A stretch of 64,000 nucleotides of DNA from contig NZ_CAJGZV010000001.1 in the NCBI RefSeq assembly GCF_904846065.1, forward strand, positions 2,976,001 through 3,040,000, written 5' to 3'. Of this stretch, positions 17,835-26,596 are shown one piece after another (within the stretch, counting starts at the first letter, position 1; every line of letters begins with the position of its first letter). The notes under the pieces were generated by a model that was not told the DNA's origin, made no database searches, and saw nothing but the letters and a program-made list of their open reading frames with translations. Source of the DNA: Psychrobacter immobilis. Lineage in GTDB: Bacteria; Pseudomonadota; Gammaproteobacteria; Pseudomonadales; Moraxellaceae. A program made the translations under genes and the position numbers.

Positions 17835-19743
17835 CTCTAATAATAAATTATTGCTTATAGTTGAGTTGCTCAGAAAAGATACTGGCATCAACAACTCAAT
17901 AGAGGCAATAGAGCAGCTATCTTTATTACTTTTGACAAAATATTTTTATGACGTTGCTCTATCCCATAACCAAAATAACGTTCGCAGAACTTCATTTAGG
18001 GGATTATTCTCCGAAATTGATGGCTTTGAACACAGAGAAGCAAATAATGATTTTTCTATCATAAAAAATATATTTTATGAGATAATTCATAGAAATAAGA
18101 GTTCTTTTAGGAAGATTTTTTTTGATAAAAATAGCTGGAGAGGTATTGAATTTTTATTTAATAATATCCCACTGCGTATCCGTTCTTTAAAAGTTTTAGA
18201 GGCTACGTTATATAGATTGGAAGATCTTGATTTTTGCAACTCATTAGACGTTGATTTTGATGAGTTGTTATCAAGTATGGTTAAAGACTCAAGCTCTTCA
18301 GGAGCTTTTCACTCTCCAAAATCTTTAGTTGAAACAATAGTTAAAGTAAGTAACCCCAGCCCTGCAACAAGTATTTATGACCCAGCTATGGGCACCGGCC
18401 GTACATTTGTGGAAGTTGAAAAACATCTATCTAAAACTTATGGGGATAGGAGGTTTAAGGCTATTGGGAATGACATTAATCCTTTTGCATACTTAATAGG
18501 TATACTGAATTTACTTTTAAATGGAATTGATCTTGAAAAAATATCGTTATCTGATTCTTTACTGCTTAAAGATAACTTAAAGTACGACTTTATTCTTTCG
18601 GGTGTGCCGTTTGGTAAAGCCTCAGATATGAGTAAGGACGAATATTACTACCATGGATACACTGGTAATTTAGAGGCTATGTTTCTTCAGCATGCTATGG
18701 ACAAGCTGGCGAAAAATGGCAAAGCGGCTCTGATTGTGCCAGATGGCCTTTTATTTAATGTGGCTAACCATTTGGACATGTTGAGAGGCCAATTATTAAC
18801 TAATTTTAACCTACACTCTATTCTAAGCCTTCCGGAAGGAGTACTAGCACCATATACAGGAATTAAAGTTAGTGTTTTGTTTTTTGAAAATACGACTCCA
18901 GGGGAGGATATTTGGTTTTATGAGTTAAATACTAAGAAGCCTTTAAATAGACTTAATTCAATTGGTGATAGTGACTTTGAAGAGTTTATTTCTCAGTTTG
19001 AAAGTAGAAGAGTCGGTGAGAATTCTTGCCTAATAGATAAGCAGTCCTTAATAGCAGATGAAACCTCTAACCTTTCATTTTCATTACCAAAAAACGAAGA
19101 AAAGTTTATTTTTGATAAAATAGAAAAAATCAACTCATTGAAAAAAGAGCAATCAGCTCTGATCGAATCAATTAAAGATTATTTTGAAAACGCATCAAAA
19201 AATATAGATGTTGAGCAGTTCAAAGATGTGACTGTACAGAGTATATGTGAACTTAGGAGCGGGTCTAACCTTAATAAATCGGAAATATCCAGTAATGGAG
19301 CATATCCAGTTTTTGGAGGCAATGGGGTTATAGGCTATTACAAAGAAGCAAATAGGTTTAGTAGTTCAATCGTCGTTGGTAAGGTTGGAATGTATTGTGG
19401 AAATATCCATTTATCATCTAAACCCTATTGGTTAACTAGCAATGCAATAAGCTTAGAAGTAAAAAATGAGACAGAGGTATTTAAGCCTTATTTGGCCCAT
19501 GTATTACAAAGCATGGACTTAAACAAGATGGCCACAGGAGTTGCACAAAAGTTTATTTCAATTAAACAGCTAAACAATACAGTAGTTTCGCTTCCTAATT
19601 ATGAAAAACAAGTTGAACTAAGTAATTGGTTTACTTTGCTGAAAGAAAATAAAGAATCGATACAAAGCCTTTTACTGAATTTCAATAAAAATCTCGAACT
19701 ACTTACTGATAATTCTATTTTAGAAAAAGCTCTTAAATACTAG
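17827..19743 (+). CDS. N6-adenine DNA methyltransferase fused to HsdS-like target recognition domain
   Basis: A 638-residue protein. Residues 1-150 are helical, like the HsdM N-terminus. The methyltransferase core follows, with SGAFHSPKSLVETIV, SAM-binding motif I as IYDPAMGTGRTF (about residue 182), NDINPFAY (about 220) and motif IV as SGVPFG (about 258). Motif IV is normally NPPF/NPPY, so the catalytic Asn and first Pro are replaced. After a Lys-rich coiled coil (about 430-455), residues 465-560 form one HsdS-type recognition domain (SICELRSGSNLNKSEIS, YPVFGGNG, IVVGKVGMYCGN), then a conserved helix. It resembles an M-S fusion of type I or IIG systems without a nuclease. It is coupled to the upstream ATPase gene by an 8-bp overlap. 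Whether it still methylates is uncertain. Confidence 0.88.
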   Translation: MNNSNNKLLLIVELLRKDTGINNSIEAIEQLSLLLLTKYFYDVALSHNQNNVRRTSFRGLFSEIDGFEHREANNDFSIIKNIFYEIIHRNKSSFRKIFFDKNSWRGIEFLFNNIPLRIRSLKVLEATLYRLEDLDFCNSLDVDFDELLSSMVKDSSSSGAFHSPKSLVETIVKVSNPSPATSIYDPAMGTGRTFVEVEKHLSKTYGDRRFKAIGNDINPFAYLIGILNLLLNGIDLEKISLSDSLLLKDNLKYDFILSGVPFGKASDMSKDEYYYHGYTGNLEAMFLQHAMDKLAKNGKAALIVPDGLLFNVANHLDMLRGQLLTNFNLHSILSLPEGVLAPYTGIKVSVLFFENTTPGEDIWFYELNTKKPLNRLNSIGDSDFEEFISQFESRRVGENSCLIDKQSLIADETSNLSFSLPKNEEKFIFDKIEKINSLKKEQSALIESIKDYFENASKNIDVEQFKDVTVQSICELRSGSNLNKSEISSNGAYPVFGGNGVIGYYKEANRFSSSIVVGKVGMYCGNIHLSSKPYWLTSNAISLEVKNETEVFKPYLAHVLQSMDLNKMATGVAQKFISIKQLNNTVVSLPNYEKQVELSNWFTLLKENKESIQSLLLNFNKNLELLTDNSILEKALKY

Positions 19744-19756
19744 AAACTATATAGTT

Positions 19757-19870
19757 GAAGCTGAAGAACTCGTCGTCGCCGAGCAACGTCTGGCTGCTGA
19801 AGAGAAAAGAATCGCCAAAGAAGAAGAAAAGCGCTTGCGTCGTTTGAAAACACGGAAGAATCAGAAGTAA
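19757..19870 (+). repeat. Right copy of 114-bp ylqF 3'-end repeat (displaced gene remnant, attR-like)
   Basis: Encodes the last 37 residues of YlqF and a stop, but lacks the rest of the gene and any start signal. It is followed by a terminator at 19929-19956, as expected of the original chromosomal gene end. Confidence 0.95.
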
Positions 19871-19928
19871 ATCGACAACCCTTTTTGTCTATAATGTTAG
19901 CTGCATAAAATTATTTTAGAGCTCATAC

Positions 19929-19956
19929 AAAAAAAGCCCCTAAGGGCTTTTTTTTA
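19929..19956 (+). terminator. Intrinsic terminator, probably the original one of ylqF
   Basis: AAAAAAGCCC pairs with GGGCTTTTTT around a CTAA loop and is followed by further T. It also lies downstream of the convergent heme-binding protein gene and is symmetric enough to serve both strands. Confidence 0.88.
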
Positions 19957-20027
19957 TGTCTACTGCTAGCGAGATATCGAAGTTATTCGATGATATCTAA
20001 ATCATTTAGCGATATCTAAGTCATCAA

Positions 20028-20543
20028 CTACTTCTGTTTAGGCATGACTTTTTCGATAGCTTTCAGCGCACAACTTTCATCTTGTACTGCACCGCCTGCG
20101 CCGCCCGCTGCAATAGCGCCGATCACATCATTGCCAAACTTTAACGGCACACCACCGCCGATCAGCAGTAAATCATTTACCGTATTCAAGTTATTTGAGT
20201 CTGGATTAGCGCGAGCATTATCCGCCAAAGTGCGTGATGGTGTTTTGGTAGATAATGCCGTAAATGCCTTACGAACAGCAGCATCAGTATTGTGCGGGCC
20301 AACGTTATCATCACGCTGTAGCGCGATTAAATTACCACCACGATCAACAACTGCGACAACGGCAGATTTGCCCTCTGCGTGACAGGCTGCCATAGTGGCA
20401 TCGATTAATTCATTGGCCAATTCTAAAGAAACATTGGGCTGTTGTAACACTAGGTTTGGTTTAGCTGCCAAAACGTTGGCTGAACAGCCGACGACTGCTA
20501 GCGCCAATAATGCTTTAGATAAGTAGTTCGAAATTAACTTCAT
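20028..20543 (-). CDS. GlcG/HbpS family heme-binding protein, secreted
   Basis: A 171-residue protein. The N-terminal signal peptide (MKLISNYLSKALLALAVVG...ANVLA) should be cleaved after VLAA or LAA, exporting the protein to the periplasm. The mature part matches DUF336 (GlcG/HbpS): ANELIDATMAACHAEGKSA, VAVVDRGGNLIALQRDD, AVRKAFTAL and GGVPLKFGNDVIGAIAAGGA. Family members bind heme or act as extracellular redox/heme sensors; others sit in glycolate operons. No sensor kinase or glycolate gene is adjacent, so the role is open. A Cys within the signal peptide (VVGCSAN) also resembles a weak lipobox, so lipid attachment is a minor alternative. Confidence 0.87.
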   Translation of the reverse strand: MKLISNYLSKALLALAVVGCSANVLAAKPNLVLQQPNVSLELANELIDATMAACHAEGKSAVVAVVDRGGNLIALQRDDNVGPHNTDAAVRKAFTALSTKTPSRTLADNARANPDSNNLNTVNDLLLIGGGVPLKFGNDVIGAIAAGGAGGAVQDESCALKAIEKVMPKQK

Positions 20544-20900
20544 AAATAGTCCTAAATATTACTCATACATGTGAGCAGTTGTTTGAAAATGCTTAGTAAG
20601 CTTATTTGATGAAACCAGACGATGAGTTATCGTTAACTCAAAAATGCTCTTGCGCCCTAGCGATAATAAAAATTATCACCTTGCAAAAAGCATAATAATA
20701 AGTTAATTTTTCTAAAAAATTCACTGAATTTTGTAAGATTTACTTTATAAATTTGCAACTCTAAATTAAGGTTTCTGTTACATACGTCGTTTTTTGACAC
20801 TCGTACTTAAAAGACGCTTACGTTATTATGATTTCAGACAGCGCACAACCGTGATATCAACTCACCTCTCTCAAAAATCGGTTATAATTCATGTACTAAT
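20544..20900. other. 357-bp divergent intergenic region (heme-binding protein / mutY)
   Basis: AT-rich and without a coding frame. Both flanking genes start here, so both promoters should lie within it. A perfect -10 (TATAAT, 20883-20888) lies only 12 bp before the annotated mutY ATG. No good -35 pairs with it. Confidence 0.5.
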
Positions 20901-22187
20901 ATGCCAAAAATTGATGATATGACTCAGCTTATCCCCACTACAAACCCCACAACGTTAGAAAATAATTTTACTCAACCCAGTACTTCTCTCAATTCATTCG
21001 CCCCGCGCCTACTTGATTGGTTCAGTGAAAATGGTCGCCACGATTTACCATGGCAACAACACCAAACCGACACGCCCAATCCTTATATCGTTTGGCTATC
21101 CGAAGTCATGCTACAGCAGACCCAAGTAACGACCGTGCTGCCCTACTTTACCCGTTTTATGGCATCGTTTCCGACCGTGCAAGATTTAGCAGCCGCAGAA
21201 TGGGATACGGTCGCGGAACATTGGGCAGGACTTGGTTATTATGCACGCGCGCGTAATTTGCATAAAGGCGCGAAACAACTGGTCGAAGTCATTGATGAGA
21301 CGGGCGACTTTCCGCAGACGCTAGCAGGGTGGGAAGCCATATCTGGCGTCGGGCCATCGACCGCTGGCGCAATTATGGCGATGGGCTTACATCGTTATGG
21401 CGTCATTTGTGATGGCAATGTCAAACGTGTCTTGACGCGTTGGGCAGCGATTGATGGTGATATTATCAAATCTGCCACCACCAAAGAACTATGGGCATTG
21501 GCAGAGCGTTTGACCCCAATAGAGAATTCAGGGTTATTCGCGCAAGCGATGATGGATATGGGCGCGACGTTATGCACGCGTAGCAAGCCTGCCTGTCTAT
21601 TATGTCCCCTTCAAGAGGACTGCTTGGCACATGCTGAGGGGCGCGAAACGGATTATCCAGTCAAAGCAAAAAAGCAGCCTAAACCCAGCAAGTTTAGCAA
21701 TGCCTTATTGATTGAAGATATTGATGGCAAAATACTATGGCTACAACGCCCTGACAATGGCATTTGGGGCGGACTGTGGAGTTTACCTTTACAGTTTGTT
21801 GAAAAAACCGCAGGCAAAGTGAATACTAAAACTGCCGCAGAAAAAACGACTGAAATTAACGATACATCATTAAAAGTGACCAGTAATGAAAAAGTATATG
21901 AAGCAGAATTTACCACTGCCGAGCAAATTATCAATGAGTGGTTGGCAAAAAATCAGTTGATAGCAGAATCCGTCAGCAATACCTTGCTCGATGACGCCCC
22001 TATTAAACATTCACTGACCCATTTTCATTGGTATTTGACACCGCAATCGCTGATTCTAAATGCTGAGCAAATTACCGAAATAACCGAAGCCTTAGAAGCA
22101 GCACAAATTAATATTAATTGGCTAAATGCTGTTGATGCTCAGGCAACACTTGGATTGCCACGAGCAATGGTTAAGATTTTAGAATAA
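20901..22187 (+). CDS. mutY: A/G-specific adenine DNA glycosylase
   Basis: MutY removes adenine mispaired with 8-oxoguanine in base excision repair. The 428-residue product has the helix-hairpin-helix glycosylase domain. The catalytic Glu is in SEVMLQQTQV, the HhH is ISGVGPSTAGAI, and the Asp is in VICDGNVKRVLTR. The [4Fe-4S] cysteines are Cx6Cx2Cx5C (CTRSKPACLLCPLQEDC, about residues 232-248). A NUDIX-like C-terminal domain (about 270-428) recognises 8-oxoguanine. It is longer than E. coli MutY (350) through about 35 extra N-terminal residues and an insert near residues 300-340. Starts at 20901 or 20919 are both possible; neither has a clear ribosome binding site. A shared terminator separates it from the convergent tesB. 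Confidence 0.95.
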   Translation: MPKIDDMTQLIPTTNPTTLENNFTQPSTSLNSFAPRLLDWFSENGRHDLPWQQHQTDTPNPYIVWLSEVMLQQTQVTTVLPYFTRFMASFPTVQDLAAAEWDTVAEHWAGLGYYARARNLHKGAKQLVEVIDETGDFPQTLAGWEAISGVGPSTAGAIMAMGLHRYGVICDGNVKRVLTRWAAIDGDIIKSATTKELWALAERLTPIENSGLFAQAMMDMGATLCTRSKPACLLCPLQEDCLAHAEGRETDYPVKAKKQPKPSKFSNALLIEDIDGKILWLQRPDNGIWGGLWSLPLQFVEKTAGKVNTKTAAEKTTEINDTSLKVTSNEKVYEAEFTTAEQIINEWLAKNQLIAESVSNTLLDDAPIKHSLTHFHWYLTPQSLILNAEQITEITEALEAAQININWLNAVDAQATLGLPRAMVKILE

Positions 22188-22242
22188 TAAGTTGGCTAAT
22201 TTGCCTAAATTAACTGCCTAAAAAAGCACTTCATATGCCATA

Positions 22243-22278
22243 AAAAAAGCGACTCAGAACAATTCTCAGTCGCTTTTT
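22243..22278. terminator. Bidirectional terminator between mutY and tesB
   Basis: AAAAAGCGACTCAGAA pairs with TTCTCAGTCGCTTTTT (one mismatch) around a 3-nt loop, with A and T tracts at the two ends. The flanking genes are convergent. Confidence 0.88.
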
Positions 22279-22308
22279 ATTCAGCGTTATTTACAAACAC
22301 AGTTAGTG

Positions 22309-23211
22309 CTAAGACTTCGGCACTCGCAAACGCATCAAACCTTCTTGCTGTACCGTAGCAACCAGCTTACCGTCTTGCCAAAACTGCCCATGGTTTAAGC
22401 CCTTGGCATTAGACGTGGTATCACTCCACATGTCGTATAGCATCCAACCATTTAGATCAAAATTACGATGAAAATGCATCGAGTGGTCAATACTAGCCGC
22501 TTGCAAGCCGCTGGTCATAAAGCTAACACCATGTGACATCAGCCCTGTACCAACCAGATAAAAATCGGACGAAAATGCCAATAGCGCTTGTTGAATCGCA
22601 ACAGGTTGATTGCCCAATTCGCGGATACGCAACCAGTTCGCCTGCTTAGGTTTCATTGGCTCTGGATGAATCGGATCACGCGGTTTAACTGGTTTAATTT
22701 CGACATGACGACGGCGCATAAAGCGGGCTTTGAGCGCGTCTGGAACTTTTCCGACATACTCTTCTTTTAAATCTTGCTCAGCCAGTAAATCCTCTGGTGG
22801 CGGATAGACAGGCATATCTTCTTGATACTCTAAACCCTCTTCCATTGGCGAAAACGAGGCTATCATTGAAAATATTACTTGCTCAATGGGCGCTTTACCA
22901 CGCACTTCTTTATACTGAATCGCCGTCACTTCACGCGCAGACAGACTACGACCGTCACGCAAGCGGCGCACCTGATAAATCACTGGCTGCGTGATATCAC
23001 CACCGCGCAAAAAATAGCCGTGCAGTGAATGACAGGGCTTGTCTTTATCCAGTGTATGCGCCGCCGCCATGATGGCTTGGGCGAGCACTTGTCCACCAAA
23101 AATACGACTGCCAACATAGTCATGGCTCTTACCCTCAAAGACATCGGGGGTCACTTCAATAAGCGCTACAGTAGCTAGCAGCTCATCAATCAATTGCGAA
23201 TAATCGGACAT
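22309..23211 (-). CDS. tesB: Acyl-CoA thioesterase II
   Basis: TesB hydrolyses medium- and long-chain acyl-CoA to free acid and CoA in the cytoplasm. The 300-residue protein has the double hotdog fold. N-terminal landmarks are SRIFGGQVLAQA and HSLHGYFLRGGD. The C-terminal catalytic set is visible as Asp in ASIDHSMHFHR, Thr/Ser near WMLYDMWS and Gln in VATVQQEGLMR. The frame is open to 23265, but the ATG at 23209-23211 (MSDYSQLIDEL) is preceded by AAGGA and matches the family's usual beginning, so I chose it. It stands alone after a bidirectional terminator. Confidence 0.94.
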   Translation of the reverse strand: MSDYSQLIDELLATVALIEVTPDVFEGKSHDYVGSRIFGGQVLAQAIMAAAHTLDKDKPCHSLHGYFLRGGDITQPVIYQVRRLRDGRSLSAREVTAIQYKEVRGKAPIEQVIFSMIASFSPMEEGLEYQEDMPVYPPPEDLLAEQDLKEEYVGKVPDALKARFMRRRHVEIKPVKPRDPIHPEPMKPKQANWLRIRELGNQPVAIQQALLAFSSDFYLVGTGLMSHGVSFMTSGLQAASIDHSMHFHRNFDLNGWMLYDMWSDTTSNAKGLNHGQFWQDGKLVATVQQEGLMRLRVPKS

Positions 23212-23451
23212 GACGATAGGTTTCCTTATTTTTATCAAAAACGCTAAGCATCTGAAAATACGCACCTAAAGATATCAATATCATATAGCGAAAGACAAAA
23301 GACACTTTGCATTTGAATGTAAAATAATATGAAATCACTTGCTGAAAATGCACAAGAGAGATTTAACACGAAAATTTTAGCGCAAAAAACACGGTCATAG
23401 CAGCGCTATCACCAGCATTTATTATATAGTTGTTTCAGCTTAAAAGAAGTA

Positions 23452-23568
23452 CAAAGCCATCGAGTACAAAGGTATATGTGATACTTCACACGAGATGCGC
23501 TCACCCTTTTATAGCAAACGGACTGTAAATCGAAAAGACAAACATCTTACCCAATATCGATGGCTTTG
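23452..23568. repeat. 12-bp perfect inverted repeat, arms 93 bp apart
   Basis: CAAAGCCATCGA at 23452-23463 and its reverse complement TCGATGGCTTTG at 23557-23568. The repeat does not extend beyond these bases. It could be a MITE remnant, a structured RNA or chance. Confidence 0.55.
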
Positions 23569-23659
23569 ACTAGAGAGCGACGCTCACTTGGCAATATCAT
23601 GTTGATATTTTTGCTTAACATGCCTTAGGGCGCGTCCTAATATAAACGATATTAATCAT

Positions 23660-23695
23660 AAAAAAACGAGATGCTATTAAACATCTCGTTCTTTT
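23660..23695 (-). terminator. Intrinsic terminator of rapA
   Basis: ACGAGATG pairs with CATCTCGT around an 8-nt loop. The A6 tract on its left gives the U-run on the minus strand, 12 bp past the rapA stop. Confidence 0.87.
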
Positions 23696-23707
23696 GATTA
23701 TTTACAT

Positions 23708-26596
23708 TTATGGCTTCACTGCCACTAACACACGGATGGAGTCTGGGACTAATAACAGACTACCTAGTGCTTGCTCACCTTGGGCTTTTAGCTGCTCCAA
23801 GCGCTCAATTTCGGCAGGGCGTACATTAGGATTAATCGTTTGTAGATGCTTTAGGCGTTTGATTTCACGTGACCACTGCTGGCTAAAACGGGCACTGGCT
23901 TGTTCGCCAATCTCAGCAAGCTGCTGACGGGCAATCTCTTCCGCTTCATAATAACGCTGCTCAATCACATCACCGCGTACTTTAATGACTTGGCGAGCAC
24001 GGTTTTTATCCAGACGCTCAATATGCGGCATAATCATCTCCGCACTGATACGCGAGGACAAATCACTGCCTTGCTCACTGATAAATACACGGATATTTTG
24101 CGTGGTCAGCGTCGCGGGTAAATTGAGTAACCTTGGCGCAATGGCTTCAACGCGGAAATTCACTTCGAGCAGCACCATACCTTGTGGTACAGCAGAACTT
24201 TTTAGCATCGCCACCGTGGTATTACCAAAGGTGCTGGTACTCGCCAACTCATAAATCGCGCGCATCAATGGATGTTCGTGAGTGATAAATTCGATATCTT
24301 CACGCTGTAGTGCTTGCTCACGCTCGAATGTCAACGTCATACCGTCTTCGTCACCGAGTGGCAGACCATCGATATAATCACTAATTTCAGTGCTGTCAAT
24401 CGGAGCAATCACCCACGAGCCATCGCGCTGGATATTGTGATCGATATTGGCTGAGGCAAAAAAGCGCTCAATAAACTGCGGCAATAGATTATGACTATCA
24501 AAATCGCGCATGGCGTCAGCGATACGTTTGGCAACACGTGGGCGACACGAGTTGTATTCTAATAGGCGATCACGACCCGCTTGTAGCTGTGCCTCTAACC
24601 CCAATCGCGTCTGTTTCGCTTCTTCGATGATATCTTGTAGTATCGCACGGTTCTCGTCAGTATCCGCGCCTTCAAGCATGGGCTTTAGCTCTTGGATATA
24701 CTGCTCTTGCACGCTCTGCGCCGTTGGAGAGATTTGATTAAACATATTCAACGCGTCGTGATACCATTTATACAGACGCTCTTGTGCTGTGCCTTGTACA
24801 TAAGGCACATGGAGCATAATTTGCTGCGTTTGTCCGATACGATCTAGGCGACCAATACGCTGCTCTAAGGTATCTGGATTGGCTGGCAAATCCCACAATA
24901 TCAGCTGGCTGGCAAACTGGAAGTTACGACCTTCCGAACCAATCTCCGAGCACAACAATATCTGAGCGCCTTCGCTATCGGCAAAAAACGCCGCTGCTTG
25001 GTCACGCTCAAGTAAGGTCATCTGCTCAGTAAAGATAGCGGTTTTAATACCAGCATGTAAGCGTAATACCGCCTCCAAGCTCTCAACCGTCGCGCCACTA
25101 CGGGCAATCAACAGCACTTTTTTGTGCTTAAGCTCGCCGCGCAAAATATCAATCAACCAAGGCACGCGTGGGTCATCTTCTAGCCAGCCGCCATCAGGTT
25201 GGTTTTCTTCGCCCCATAGCTGCTCACGCAATTTACCATTGGTTTGATAGCTGTCTTTCCATGCGGCAGGTAATGCCAATGGGTACGGCTGGCTGCTACG
25301 ACCATAGAACCCTTTCACACTTTCACGGGTATTACGGAATAGAATACGACCTGTACCATGACGATCTAATAGCTCGTTGAGCGCATAAGTACGCAATTTT
25401 TCGTCATCATTAATCGTTGCCAACTCATCAAGACTGATGTCTAACAAGCTGCTTAAAGCGGCAATTTGACTGTCGCTTAATGGCTTATCTTCTATCAATA
25501 CACCAGCGACAGCAGCCGTTTCAGCAAAGGCTTCTTGACCATCAATAAACTCATCCAAATCATCAAAGCGATCCGGATCGAGCAAACGCAAACGAGCAAA
25601 GTGACTTTGTGCCCCAAGCTGCTCTGGCGTCGCTGTCAATAGCATGACCCCTGGCGTTTCTTCAGCAAAATCAGCAATCAAGTCATATTTATCATTGCCG
25701 CCTTGCGCCTCATCCCAATGCAGGTGATGCGCCTCATCAACCACCAATAAATCAAACCCTGCATCCATCGCTTGGTCGTACAAATCAGGGTGATCGAGTA
25801 ATAAATCCATACCCGCAATGATACATTGCTCAGTGGCAAAGACGTTTTGCTCAGGATCGTGTTCTTTAATGGCTGCTGCACGTACCAAATCAAATAAGGC
25901 AAAATTTAGATTAAAACGACGACGCAGCTCAATCATCCACTGATATTGCAAACTGTCTGGTACAAGAATCAGTACACGCTCAGCTTTGCCTGTCAACAGC
26001 TGTTGATGAATAATCAAACCTGCTTCGATGGTTTTGCCCAAACCAACTTCGTCAGCAAGCAACACACGCGGCGCGATACGTTTGCCAACTTCATGAGCGA
26101 TATAAAGCTGATGTTCAATGATATCGACACGCGCACCCATCAAACCTTTAAGCGGATGACCCGCTAGCGCCGATTGCATACGCAAGATATCTTGACGCAG
26201 CTCATACCAATCACCACGCTCAATCCGACCAGCCAGCAGACGCTCGAGCGGCTTAGCCAAGGTGATATTGGCAGCCAGACGGGTTTCCATAATGCCTCGT
26301 TCATGCTCATCGACACTGTATTTGAGTACACCCATCACTTCTTCGACCGCGTTTACGGTATAGCTCTTACCCGCTTGATCAGAAATACTATCGCCGACTT
26401 TAAACACCACGCGTGATAATGGCGCGGAGTTTTTGGCGTAGACGCGCGTCTCTTCACTTTGTGGAAATAGAATGTGCACACATCGGTCATCTACATCGAT
26501 GACCACACCCAAGCCCAGCTCGGACTCCGTATCAGATAAATAACGTTGACCAACGGCAAATTCAGTATTGTGCAATGAAGCGATAGAGATAGTCAT
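23708..26596 (-). CDS. rapA: RNA polymerase-associated ATPase RapA (Swi2/Snf2 family)
   Basis: RapA binds RNA polymerase and promotes its recycling by ATP-driven remodelling. The 962-residue product carries the N-terminal Tudor-like region and Snf2 helicase motifs: I (LADEVGLGKTIEAGLI, about residue 180), II (VVDEAHHLHW, about 288), III (LLTATPEQ), V (SEIGSEGRNFQFAS) and VI (EQRIGRLDRIGQ). The RapA-specific C-terminal domain follows. Length agrees with E. coli RapA (968). It is divergently arranged from the histidine kinase gene across a 656-bp gap. The ATG at 26596 fits the conserved start (FAVGQRYLSDTESELGLG). Confidence 0.97.
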   Translation of the reverse strand: MTISIASLHNTEFAVGQRYLSDTESELGLGVVIDVDDRCVHILFPQSEETRVYAKNSAPLSRVVFKVGDSISDQAGKSYTVNAVEEVMGVLKYSVDEHERGIMETRLAANITLAKPLERLLAGRIERGDWYELRQDILRMQSALAGHPLKGLMGARVDIIEHQLYIAHEVGKRIAPRVLLADEVGLGKTIEAGLIIHQQLLTGKAERVLILVPDSLQYQWMIELRRRFNLNFALFDLVRAAAIKEHDPEQNVFATEQCIIAGMDLLLDHPDLYDQAMDAGFDLLVVDEAHHLHWDEAQGGNDKYDLIADFAEETPGVMLLTATPEQLGAQSHFARLRLLDPDRFDDLDEFIDGQEAFAETAAVAGVLIEDKPLSDSQIAALSSLLDISLDELATINDDEKLRTYALNELLDRHGTGRILFRNTRESVKGFYGRSSQPYPLALPAAWKDSYQTNGKLREQLWGEENQPDGGWLEDDPRVPWLIDILRGELKHKKVLLIARSGATVESLEAVLRLHAGIKTAIFTEQMTLLERDQAAAFFADSEGAQILLCSEIGSEGRNFQFASQLILWDLPANPDTLEQRIGRLDRIGQTQQIMLHVPYVQGTAQERLYKWYHDALNMFNQISPTAQSVQEQYIQELKPMLEGADTDENRAILQDIIEEAKQTRLGLEAQLQAGRDRLLEYNSCRPRVAKRIADAMRDFDSHNLLPQFIERFFASANIDHNIQRDGSWVIAPIDSTEISDYIDGLPLGDEDGMTLTFEREQALQREDIEFITHEHPLMRAIYELASTSTFGNTTVAMLKSSAVPQGMVLLEVNFRVEAIAPRLLNLPATLTTQNIRVFISEQGSDLSSRISAEMIMPHIERLDKNRARQVIKVRGDVIEQRYYEAEEIARQQLAEIGEQASARFSQQWSREIKRLKHLQTINPNVRPAEIERLEQLKAQGEQALGSLLLVPDSIRVLVAVKP

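Larger units (their letters stand above)
15655..19870. mobile_element. Genomic island inserted at the 3' end of ylqF, flanked by 114-bp direct repeats
   Basis: The region 15769-19756 is visibly more AT-rich than its surroundings and carries two genes with defence-type domains. It is bracketed by two versions of the ylqF 3' end. The left version completes the gene and the right version is an orphan fragment that keeps what looks like the original ylqF terminator (19929-19956). The right coding sequence ends 13 bp before the repeat. No integrase or transposase lies inside. It may be a passenger acquired by homologous recombination, or an island mobilised in trans. Age and direction of transfer are inference. 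Confidence 0.85.
23212..23707. other. 496-bp intergenic region (tesB upstream / rapA downstream)
   Basis: No coding frame is seen. It contains a perfect 12-bp inverted repeat with arms at 23452-23463 and 23557-23568, and the rapA terminator at 23660-23695. The tesB promoter should lie near 23220-23300. Confidence 0.55.

Noticed and set aside
16017..19743. A complete type I restriction-modification system
   Set aside because: There is an M-S fusion but no HsdR-like translocase/nuclease in the island; the partner is an ABC-type ATPase with a TOPRIM-like tail, not a DEAD-box helicase.
15769..19756. An insertion sequence or transposon
   Set aside because: No transposase, no terminal inverted repeats and no short target duplication; the flanking repeats are a gene end.
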